NCBI GenBank assembly: GCA_021845645.1
Contig: JAJZVM010000153.1
Span: forward strand, 1 to 10,074
Length of the DNA: 10,074 nucleotides
Reading direction: 5' to 3'
From: Bacillota bacterium
Lineage (GTDB): Bacteria > Bacillota_E > JAJZYS01 > JAJYTV01
Both the position numbers and the translations under genes were made by a program. The notes under the pieces were generated by a model. It ran no database searches, was not told the DNA's origin, and worked only from the letters and a program-made list of their open reading frames with translations. Shown here piece after piece: positions 1-6,323 of this stretch (positions are counted from its first letter, which is position 1; each line of letters opens with the position of its first letter).

Positions 1-92
1 GCTGCGCGGCTTGCGGCCTTGCCCTCTTCGTTGCCCACCCGTCTCTGCTGCTCAGGCGGGCCGCCCCATCAGGCGACCACTCCAGTACTTGA

Positions 93-530
93 CCTTCCCC
101 GACCCACTCGTTCCGACAATGGACCGGATTCCTGACGTCGGGCGTCGCTGGCGACGTGCAGACGATGCTTGGGTCCCTCGTGCGATCGCCGCTCCTGCTG
201 CTGCTCGTCATCAACTTGGCGTTCCTGCTCATCCACGTGTTCATCGAGACGGCTCCCTCCATCCTGATCATGGTGCCGCTCGTGGTGCCGGCGGCGATCG
301 CCGCCGGTGTGGATCCGCTCCAGCTTGGCGCGGTGATCGTGGTGAACTCGACGATCGGGCTGATGCTGCCGCCCGTAGGTGTCAGCCTCTACGTGGCAAG
401 CAACCTCGCAGGCGTGCGGGTAAGTGAGGCGGTGCGGCCCGTGCTGCCCTATGTGCTCGGTTCGCTCGTGGTCCTTCTGCTGGTCACCTTGTGGCCCGCG
501 CTCAGTCTCGTGATTCCCGGTGCGCAGTGA
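93..530 (+). CDS. dctM: TRAP transporter large permease (DctM family), C-terminal part, 5'-truncated or broken
   Basis: This is the C-terminal end of the 12-TM large membrane subunit of a tripartite ATP-independent periplasmic (TRAP) transporter, which imports carboxylates or similar solutes using a sodium gradient. Seen: two hydrophobic helices, the first about LLLLLVINLAFLLIHVFIE, followed by the family pattern ILIMVPLVVPAAIAAGVDP, then VVNSTIGLMLPPVGVSLYVAS, and a final helix before the TGA. Resemblance starts near FLTSGVAGDVQTML (about 129-170), upstream of the GTG at 156, so 156 is probably not a true start. The same frame has a TGA at 90-92, and I could not recognise DctM in any frame of bases 1-110. 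Either the gene is frameshifted or the sequence at the window edge is poor. The stop lies just before the pxpB start, so it heads the operon seen here. The P and Q subunits would lie upstream. Confidence 0.8.
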   Translation, partial: PSPTHSFRQWTGFLTSGVAGDVQTMLGSLVRSPLLLLLVINLAFLLIHVFIETAPSILIMVPLVVPAAIAAGVDPLQLGAVIVVNSTIGLMLPPVGVSLYVASNLAGVRVSEAVRPVLPYVLGSLVVLLLVTLWPALSLVIPGAQ

Positions 531-540
531 TCACGCATCC

Positions 541-546
541 AGGGGG
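541..546 (+). promoter_or_regulatory. Ribosome binding site of pxpB
   Basis: AGGGGG lies 7 bases before the TTG at 554. It favours TTG 554 over the upstream in-frame GTG codons at 491 and 527. GTG 527 would give a 4-bp GTGA overlap with the permease stop but has no good Shine-Dalgarno sequence. Confidence 0.5.
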
Positions 547-553
547 TGCCCTG

Positions 554-1270
554 TTGTCGGATTTGGACGTCAAGCTGAGACCACTCGGCGACGCGGGAGT
601 GCTTGTCGAGTTGCGCGAGGAGATTTCGCCCGAGATCGGGCGCCAGTGTCTTGCCTTGCGCGATGCGATCTCGCGGGCATGGCAGCGCGAAGGACCTGGC
701 CGTCTGCTTGACCTTGTGCCCGCCTACCGCTCGCTGGCCGTTTACTTCGATCCGGACCGTACGGCCCCATCGGAGGCGAGCGCGTTCCTGGAGCGGGTGG
801 TTCGTGGCTTTCAGCCGGTGCCTGACCAAGGATCCCAGCCCAAGACGAGATGGCGAGTGCCGGTCGTCTATGGCGGGGAAGAAGGGCCGGACCTGCCGCA
901 GGTTGCGCATGGCCTTGGCCTCGGCGAAGGCGACGTTGTCGGGCTGCACGCCGAGGCTCGCTACCGGCTCTACATGTATGGCTTTGCGCCGGGCCACGCC
1001 AGCTTGGCGGAGAGTCCGCCGGCGCTACGGATCGGACGGAGGTCTGAGCCGCGGGCAGCGGTCGAGCAGGGGGCAATCGGACTCGGCGGACGCCAGTGCG
1101 GCATCTACTCGCTGCGAGGCCCTGGCGGACTGCACATCATCGGCCGAACGGCGATCCGGCTGTTCTTCGCCGACCGCGTGCCGCCGACGCCCATGGCGGT
1201 CGGCGACGAGGTGCAGTTCTTCGCGGTGGAGACGATGGCGGCGGCAGAGCGCCTGGAGCGCGCAGAGTGA
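554..1270 (+). CDS. pxpB: 5-oxoprolinase subunit B-like protein (PxpB/KipI, allophanate hydrolase subunit 1 family)
   Basis: PxpB works with PxpA and PxpC in ATP-dependent opening of 5-oxoproline to glutamate in the cytoplasm. The same fold occurs in KipI and in allophanate hydrolase. From TTG 554 the protein is 238 aa, a usual family length. Seen: the N-terminal LRPLGDAGVLVEL (about 8-20), the family hallmark VPAYRSLAVYFDP (55-67), VPVVYGGEEGPDL (102-114), and a C-terminal cyclophilin-like part with YGFAPGH (142-148), GGRQCGIYSL (178-187) and IIGRT (195-199). Several usually conserved sites differ: PGFPYL/PGFPFL is PGHASL here, the VPAGSVGI segment is VEQGAIGL, and PGGW is PGGL. This may mean altered substrate use. 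It sits between the permease and pxpA and ends 26 bases before the pxpA start. The family call is firm; the exact substrate is not. The start could also be GTG 527. Confidence 0.85.
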   Translation: MSDLDVKLRPLGDAGVLVELREEISPEIGRQCLALRDAISRAWQREGPGRLLDLVPAYRSLAVYFDPDRTAPSEASAFLERVVRGFQPVPDQGSQPKTRWRVPVVYGGEEGPDLPQVAHGLGLGEGDVVGLHAEARYRLYMYGFAPGHASLAESPPALRIGRRSEPRAAVEQGAIGLGGRQCGIYSLRGPGGLHIIGRTAIRLFFADRVPPTPMAVGDEVQFFAVETMAAAERLERAE

Positions 1271-1281
1271 CAGATCGGGGG

Positions 1282-1287
1282 AGGAGG
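1282..1287 (+). promoter_or_regulatory. Ribosome binding site of pxpA
   Basis: A perfect AGGAGG ends 9 bases before GTG 1297. This excludes the longer reading frame that runs back inside pxpB, and also GTG 1288, which would touch the Shine-Dalgarno sequence. Confidence 0.7.
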
Positions 1288-1296
1288 GTGACTTCA

Positions 1297-2070
1297 GTGG
1301 TCAAGGGCGTCGTCGACATCAACTGCGACATGGGTGAAGGCTTCGGGGCCTACGACATCGGCGACGACCGCACCGTCATCCAGTACATCAGCTCCGCGAA
1401 CATCGCCTGCGGTTACCACGCTGGCGACCCGGTCGTGATGGAACGCACCATGCGCCTCGCCCTCGAGCATGGCGTGGGCATTGGGGCACACCCGGGCCTT
1501 CCGGACCTGCAGGGGTTCGGCCGGCGCAAGATGGACCTGAGCCTGCGAGAGGCCAGGCTGATGATTCTCTATCAACTCGGTGCGGCACGCGAAATCGCCG
1601 GGAGCGTCGGCGCATCGGTGGGCCACATCAAACTGCACGGTCAGTTCTCGGACATGGCGCTCCACAGCGAGGAACTGGCCGGCGCGGTGGTGGACGCCGT
1701 CGCAGCCGCTGACCCGTCGCTGATTCTCGTGACGCGCTCGGGTGGGCTGCTTCACCGTCTGGGTGAGGCGAGGGGGCTGCGTGTGGCGAGGGAGGTCTTC
1801 GCCGACAGAGCCTATCAGCGCGACGGAACGGGGGTGCCGCGGCGCCTGTCCGGTGCCCTGATCACGGATGCCCAGGAAGCAGCGCGCCGCGTGGTTCGGA
1901 TGCTGACAGACCACCTCGTGGATACCGTCGACGGCCAGACCTATCGGGTTGAGCCCCATACCGTTTGCGTGCACGGGGACACGCCGGGCGCCACCGGCAT
2001 CCTCGCCGCGGTTCGCGAAGCTGTTCTGGCCGCGGGCTTTGAGGTGCGGCCGATCAAAGACTGGCTGTAG
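1297..2070 (+). CDS. pxpA: 5-oxoprolinase subunit A-like protein (PxpA, LamB/YcsF family)
   Basis: PxpA is the LamB/YcsF-family subunit of the prokaryotic ATP-dependent 5-oxoprolinase. The 257-aa length from GTG 1297 fits the family (about 245-255). Seen in order: VDINCDMGEGFGAYD (6-20), SSANIACGYHAGDP (32-45), GIGAHPGLPDLQGFGRR (61-77), YQLGAAREIAG (92-102), REVFADRAYQRDG (165-177), VPRRLSGALI (180-189) and CVHGDTPGA (224-232). These carry the conserved Asp, Glu, His and Arg residues. One strongly conserved motif is changed: the usual VKPHGALYN or VKPHGMLYN reads IKLHGQFSD at 111-119, replacing Pro, Tyr and Asn. It lies downstream of pxpB and 13 bases upstream of a PLP enzyme gene. The family call is secure; true 5-oxoproline activity is an inference weakened by the changed motif. 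Confidence 0.9.
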   Translation: MVKGVVDINCDMGEGFGAYDIGDDRTVIQYISSANIACGYHAGDPVVMERTMRLALEHGVGIGAHPGLPDLQGFGRRKMDLSLREARLMILYQLGAAREIAGSVGASVGHIKLHGQFSDMALHSEELAGAVVDAVAAADPSLILVTRSGGLLHRLGEARGLRVAREVFADRAYQRDGTGVPRRLSGALITDAQEAARRVVRMLTDHLVDTVDGQTYRVEPHTVCVHGDTPGATGILAAVREAVLAAGFEVRPIKDWL

Positions 2071-2083
2071 AGGGGGGCCGGAC

Positions 2084-3292
2084 ATGGATGGACACCTGAT
2101 GGACGGGCTGCGCTGTACGGGCTGCGGGGCGGAGTACACCCCGGACCGGCCACGCTCGCTCTGCGAATCCTGCGGGGCGCCCCTGCAGGTGCGCTACGAT
2201 CTGGACCGCGTTCGCCGAACCATGTCCCCGAAGGACGTCGCTACGCGCGAACGCAGTCTCTGGCGCTATCGCGAACTGCTACCGGGTCCGTACGAAGAAC
2301 GTGTGACCCTCGGGGAGGGCATGACGCCACTCGTGCCACTGCCGCGCCTCGGGCGGGCCTTTGGCCTGGACGAGCTCTACGTGAAGAACGAGGCCGAGAA
2401 CCCAACGGGGTCGTTTAAGGATCGCGGCGCAAGTGTCGCCCTGACCATGTACAAGGCGTTGGGCGTGCCGAGCATCGTGCTGCTGAGCTCAGGCAACGCC
2501 GCGGGGTCTTGGGCGCTCTATGGCAGGCGCGCGGGGATCGAGGTGCATGTGATCCTGCACGACGATGCGATCTTGCAGGCGAAACTGGACCTGATCGCCG
2601 CCGGTGCGGCCACGGAGACATTCCACGGCGGCAAGGCTCAGGGCATGAAGCTTCTGGATCGTCGCGTCGAGGAAGGCTGTTTCAGCGTGCAGGCCTTTCA
2701 CGAGCCCTATCGGCAGGAAGGGAAGAAGACGATGGGGCTCGAGCTGGCCGAGCAGTTCAGCTGGCGTATGCCCGAAGTGATCATCTTCCCGACCGGCGGC
2801 GGCCATGGCGTCGTGAGCCTCTGGAAGGCGGCAACCGAGCTTCGGGATCTCGGCTGGCTCGAAGGAAACATGCCTCGCATCTACGCCGCTCAGATGGACG
2901 GCTGCGCGCCGGTCGCCCGGGCGATCGACGAGGGAACGCCGACGGTGCGGCCATGGGAGACCGTGGATGTCATCCCGTGTGGTCTCCGCACGCCCAATCC
3001 CTTTGCGAGCGACCTGATCCTGCGTGCCTTGCGGGAGTCCGGGGGAGGCGCCGTGGCCGCCCGCATGGACGACGTGCGTTCCCTCCTGCTGCGGACGGCT
3101 CGTGAGGAGGGCTTGACCCTGAGTCCCGAGGGCGCGGTCGCGCTCGACGCCGCGCGTCAGCTCGCCGAGCGGGGCGAGCTACAGGGGGGAGAGCGCGTCG
3201 TCGTGTTCAACACGGCCAGTGCGCATCGCTACACGGAAACCTGGCGCGAGATCTGCGACAGCGCGGGGGCCGGCCTCGCGAATCCACGATGA
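2084..3292 (+). CDS. Threonine-synthase-like PLP-dependent enzyme with N-terminal zinc ribbon
   Basis: This is a fold-type II pyridoxal-phosphate enzyme of the threonine synthase family, which carries out beta- or gamma-elimination/replacement on amino-acid substrates. ATG 2084 follows AGGGGGG (2071-2077) with 6 bases between; length 402 aa. Seen: two CxxC pairs (Cys 11/14 and 27/30) forming a rubredoxin-like zinc ribbon; NPTGSFKDRG with the PLP lysine at K112; SSGNA (135-139), which binds the substrate carboxylate; the phosphate loop PTGGGHG (236-242), where relatives usually have PTGGGTG; and the end NTASAHRY where relatives have NTGSGxKY. These late differences, and its place inside a 5-oxoprolinase cluster away from other threonine genes, suggest a catabolic lyase or another specialised role rather than housekeeping threonine synthesis. 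Its stop overlaps the pxpC start by 4 bases (ATGA), so the two are probably translationally coupled. The exact reaction is unknown. Confidence 0.88.
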   Translation: MDGHLMDGLRCTGCGAEYTPDRPRSLCESCGAPLQVRYDLDRVRRTMSPKDVATRERSLWRYRELLPGPYEERVTLGEGMTPLVPLPRLGRAFGLDELYVKNEAENPTGSFKDRGASVALTMYKALGVPSIVLLSSGNAAGSWALYGRRAGIEVHVILHDDAILQAKLDLIAAGAATETFHGGKAQGMKLLDRRVEEGCFSVQAFHEPYRQEGKKTMGLELAEQFSWRMPEVIIFPTGGGHGVVSLWKAATELRDLGWLEGNMPRIYAAQMDGCAPVARAIDEGTPTVRPWETVDVIPCGLRTPNPFASDLILRALRESGGGAVAARMDDVRSLLLRTAREEGLTLSPEGAVALDAARQLAERGELQGGERVVVFNTASAHRYTETWREICDSAGAGLANPR

Positions 3293-4239
3293 TCGCCATG
3301 GGCTCCCTGACCGTGCGGCGCGCCGGCTTCTTCACCACCGTGCAGGACGGGGGCCGGTACGGCTATCAGCCTTACGGTGTGCCGGTATCGGGCGCCATGG
3401 ACTGGCTGAGTGCGGAACTTGCGAACCGGCTCGTCGGCAACCCGGCGGGGACGGCGCTGCTTGAGATCACGCTAGGGGAGTTCTCCTGCGTCATGGATCG
3501 GGAGAGCTGGGTCGCCGTGACGGGGGCTGATGTGGCGGTCGCGCTGGACTCCGGCGCTAGCCCCGGCGTGTGGCAGGCGTTCAAGGTGATGGCGGGCGAG
3601 GAGCTCAGACTTTCGCGTCCACCCGGGACGACCGGCATGCGCAGCTACATGGCCGTTGCAGGGGGCTTCAGGCTGGACCCCGTCCTAGGAAGCTGCAGCA
3701 CATTCGTGGCCGCGGGCATCGGCCCTTTGCCACGCCCGCTCAAGGCAGGCGACCGGCTGGATCTCGGGAGCCCGGGCGGAGTGCCGGTGCCCCAGGCCCT
3801 GCCGATCCGACTCAGGCCCCGGTTCCCCAAGGAGGTAACCGTTCGGGTCGTGCTCGGTCCTCAGGCGCACCGATTCACCGACGAGGCGGTGCGAACGTTC
3901 CTCGGGGAGGTCTTCGTGGTCACACCACAGAGCGATCGAACCGGTTACCGATTGCAGGGTCCGCCCATCCGGCACACGGAAGCGGCGGACATCATCTCGG
4001 ATCCCATCCCCACGGGCGCCGTGCAGGTGCCGGGCAGCGGCCAGCCGGTGCTCCTCATGGTCGACCACCGAGTGACGGGCGGATACGCGAAGATCGCCAC
4101 CGTCATCGGCTGCGACCTGCCGCTGGTGGGACAGATGGCGCCAGGGAGCGGCATCCGCTTCGGGGCGGTCTCGGTGGACCAGGCGCACGCCGCGCGCCGC
4201 GAACTCCGTCAGGCGCTAGCGGCGGCCGGGTTCGCATAG
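3289..4239 (+). CDS. pxpC: 5-oxoprolinase subunit C-like protein (PxpC/KipA, biotin-dependent carboxyltransferase-like family)
   Basis: PxpC is the third subunit of the PxpABC complex; the family also includes KipA and allophanate hydrolase subunit 2. At 316 aa it is of normal length. Seen in order: TTVQDGGRYGYQ (about 17-28), GVPVSGAMDW (31-40), ANRLVGNP (45-52), LEITLGE, AVTGADV, YMAVAGGF (about 121-128), QSDRTGYRLQGPP (about 216-228), IISDPIPTGAVQVPGSGQPV, DHRVTGGYAKIATVI and a final GQMAPGSGIRF. It keeps the family consensus much better than the PxpA and PxpB of this cluster. ATG 3289 overlaps the TGA of the PLP gene; ATG 3298 is an alternative start. Placement of the PLP gene between pxpA and pxpC implies a common transcript and probably a common pathway. 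Confidence 0.9.
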   Translation: MIAMGSLTVRRAGFFTTVQDGGRYGYQPYGVPVSGAMDWLSAELANRLVGNPAGTALLEITLGEFSCVMDRESWVAVTGADVAVALDSGASPGVWQAFKVMAGEELRLSRPPGTTGMRSYMAVAGGFRLDPVLGSCSTFVAAGIGPLPRPLKAGDRLDLGSPGGVPVPQALPIRLRPRFPKEVTVRVVLGPQAHRFTDEAVRTFLGEVFVVTPQSDRTGYRLQGPPIRHTEAADIISDPIPTGAVQVPGSGQPVLLMVDHRVTGGYAKIATVIGCDLPLVGQMAPGSGIRFGAVSVDQAHAARRELRQALAAAGFA

Positions 4240-4278
4240 CAGCGCCGCCGCGAGACATCGGCAGAGCCGCATATGAAT

Positions 4279-4284
4279 GGAGGG
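4279..4284 (+). promoter_or_regulatory. Ribosome binding site of the enolase-superfamily gene
   Basis: GGAGGG lies 7 bases before TTG 4292. The ATG at 4277 overlaps this site, so it is unlikely to be the start. Confidence 0.6.
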
Positions 4285-4291
4285 AATCCTG

Positions 4292-5455
4292 TTGAAGATC
4301 ACGGATGTCACGGCTGTCAGCCTGGTGGTCCCGATCCAGGAACGCATGAAGGCCCCGATCAGCCTGCCTTACGCCGATGAACTGGGGCCGATCGTGTTCG
4401 GCCAGTACCGCACCACGCTTGTGCGCATCAAGACCGACGAGGGCATCGAAGGCGTCGGCGAATGCATGGTGCGCCTCGCTCCCACCGCGACGCGGGAGAT
4501 CGTTCACGCATTGAGGCCGGTCCTGGTCGGCAAGGACCCCTATGACGTCGAGGTGATCTGGGAGCGCCTGTACGGGATGATGATGAACCGCGGCCACGAC
4601 AAGGGCTTCTATCTTGAAGCGGTCAGCGGGATCGACATCGCCCTCTGGGACATCATGGGCAAGGCGGAGGGCAAGCCTGTCGCGGCGCTCCTGGGCGGTA
4701 TCGCTAACGCGACGTTTCCGGTCTACGCCTCGTCGGTGCGCTTCAGAGGTTTCGAACAGACCCTGGCGGACGCCAAGAAGTTCGTCGAGAAGGGATATCG
4801 CGCCATCAAGATCAAGGTGGGGCAGAATCCCAGGCGCTTCGTCGACGATATCGAGGTGGTGCGGACGATCAGGGGAGAACTCGGCTCCGATATCGACCTC
4901 ATGGTGGATGCAAACTGCGGATACGACGTGGGCACCGCGGTGGCCGTCGGGCGCAAGCTGGAGGAGCTCGACGTGCGCTGGTTCGAGGAGCCGATCGCGC
5001 CGGACGATCTACAGGGCTACGAACTGCTGCAGCGCAAGCTCGATATCCCGATCGCCGGAGGAGAGACACAGTTCTCCCGCTTCGGCATGCGCGACATCCT
5101 TTCCCGACGCCTCATCGACATCGTGCAGCCCAATGTCTCGCGGGCCGGCGGCTTCACGGAATGCCGCAAGATCGCGGCGCTGGCGAGCGCCTTCCACGTG
5201 CCGTACGCCCCGCACACCGGCAGTTCCTCCGCGATCTGCATCGCGGCATCCATGCAGCTTGCCGCCGCGCTGCCCACGAGCCTGATCTTCGAGTCGATGG
5301 AGAGTGACTGGTCGAAGACCCAGGAGAACCCCCTGCGCCAGCGCCTCGCGCCGGCTCCCATCGCCACGTTCAGCGACGGGAACTTCACGCTCGATCAGCG
5401 CCCGGGACTTGGCGTCACGCTGAACGAGGAGATTGTCGCCGCGTATACCGTCTAG
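4292..5455 (+). CDS. Enolase-superfamily enzyme, mandelate racemase/muconate lactonizing type
   Basis: Members of this superfamily abstract a proton alpha to a carboxylate with Mg2+ help, then racemise, dehydrate or cycloisomerise the substrate. From TTG 4292 the protein is 387 aa, a usual length. Seen: an N-terminal capping domain (about 1-125), then a barrel domain with KIK at 173-175 (the KxK base motif), DAN at 206-208, FEEP at 231-234 and GGET at 256-259 supplying the three metal ligands, D276 in LIDIVQPN, and H308 in YAPHTGSSSA. KxK together with an Asp/His pair is the pattern of the mandelate racemase subgroup, which can act on both faces of the substrate, so racemase, epimerase or acid-sugar dehydratase are all possible. 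The gene is 52 bases after pxpC on the same strand and 43 bases before the MBL hydrolase start. It may adjust the stereochemistry of, or dehydrate, the compound that the PxpABC proteins handle (inference). Confidence 0.88.
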   Translation: MKITDVTAVSLVVPIQERMKAPISLPYADELGPIVFGQYRTTLVRIKTDEGIEGVGECMVRLAPTATREIVHALRPVLVGKDPYDVEVIWERLYGMMMNRGHDKGFYLEAVSGIDIALWDIMGKAEGKPVAALLGGIANATFPVYASSVRFRGFEQTLADAKKFVEKGYRAIKIKVGQNPRRFVDDIEVVRTIRGELGSDIDLMVDANCGYDVGTAVAVGRKLEELDVRWFEEPIAPDDLQGYELLQRKLDIPIAGGETQFSRFGMRDILSRRLIDIVQPNVSRAGGFTECRKIAALASAFHVPYAPHTGSSSAICIAASMQLAAALPTSLIFESMESDWSKTQENPLRQRLAPAPIATFSDGNFTLDQRPGLGVTLNEEIVAAYTV

Positions 5456-5498
5456 CAACGATAGCGAGCGAAATTCGTCTCGGGAGTGTGAACCGTCT

Positions 5499-6260
5499 GT
5501 GCTGCGGATCAGCTACTTTGGCATCTCCAACTTCCTCGTGGAGCATGGTGGTGTGCGCATCCTGATCGACCCGTGCTTCAGCGAGAATCCGATGACTTCC
5601 GTCCGAGCCACGGACGTGCCTTGCGACCTCGTGCTCGTCACGCACGGCGGCAAGGACCACCTTGGCGACGCGGTCGAACTCATGCTCGCCAACCCTGGGG
5701 CGAGACTCTACGCGCCAGCCGACGTGGCCACGCACGCCCTTCGCCACGGCGTCGATTCGGCACGGACCTTCCGCATGGTGCCTGGCGCGCAGCGCGAGGA
5801 CGGTGGCGTGCGGATCAAGGCGGTCCAGGCAGTGCACATCTCCTTCACGAGGTCGGACGACATCTACCTGACCGGCGTGCCGCTCGGCTTCATTTTGACG
5901 CTGGGTTCCCTGCGTCTTTACCACACCGGCGACACGTGCCTGTTCTCCGATTTCCGCCTGATCGGCGAGTTCTACAAGCCAGACGTGATGCTCGTTCCGG
6001 TGGGCAAGTTTCCGGGAGCGGTCACGGAGATGGAGCCCTGGGAGGCGGCGCAAGCCGCGGCGTGGGTGAACCCGGCGCTCTGTATCCCCATGCACTGGGA
6101 CCCGCTGACGCAAGGGGACTATCCCGCGCTGTTCGCAAGCGAACTGCGAACGCGCGCCGCGGCCGACAGGCCGGTGGTTCGCCAGATACCATTCGACCGT
6201 GCGATCGCCCTGGATGAACAGGGCGTCGTACAGGGAGAGGGGCCTTGGCGATCCACCTGA
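5499..6260 (+). CDS. Metallo-beta-lactamase-fold hydrolase, UPF0173/YtkL-like
   Basis: This is a metallo-beta-lactamase-fold metal-dependent hydrolase, probably cytoplasmic, of unknown substrate. From GTG 5499 it is 253 aa and starts directly at the first strand, MLRISYFGISNFLVEH; GGAG sits 12 bases upstream. A longer in-frame reading back to 5433 overlaps the previous gene and is unlikely. Seen: DPCF (24-27), THGGKDHLGD (48-57), H113 in AVHISF, HTGDTCLFSDFRLIGE (142-157), which is characteristic of the UPF0173 branch, and PMHWDP (197-202). The first metal motif, usually HxHxDH, is HGGKDH here, so the second His is Gly (position 51). Similar HGxxDH forms are, from memory, found in part of this family, so the protein may still bind metal. 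It is the last gene of the + strand run, perhaps opening a lactone, amide or ester in the pathway (inference). Confidence 0.82.
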   Translation: MLRISYFGISNFLVEHGGVRILIDPCFSENPMTSVRATDVPCDLVLVTHGGKDHLGDAVELMLANPGARLYAPADVATHALRHGVDSARTFRMVPGAQREDGGVRIKAVQAVHISFTRSDDIYLTGVPLGFILTLGSLRLYHTGDTCLFSDFRLIGEFYKPDVMLVPVGKFPGAVTEMEPWEAAQAAAWVNPALCIPMHWDPLTQGDYPALFASELRTRAAADRPVVRQIPFDRAIALDEQGVVQGEGPWRST

Positions 6261-6323
6261 TCCCCGTCGGCACGGCGCAGCGCCTCGCCTAGTACACCAA
6301 CGGTCCCCGCCAGCCGCCGCCCG
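6261..6323 (+). other. Convergent intergenic gap, no clear terminator
   Basis: This 63-base gap separates the + strand operon from the convergent MFS gene. The only structure seen is GGCGCAGCGCC at 6274-6284, which could form a 4-bp stem with a 3-base loop. There is no T tract on either side, so I do not call it a terminator. Confidence 0.4.

Noticed and set aside
1096..1296. Upstream extension of the pxpA reading frame inside pxpB
   Set aside because: The added residues have no LamB/YcsF resemblance, overlap pxpB in another frame, and a perfect AGGAGG stands before GTG 1297.
1294..2139. Minus-strand ORF opposite pxpA (281 aa)
   Set aside because: An antisense shadow; no recognisable family, while the plus strand has all the PxpA motifs.
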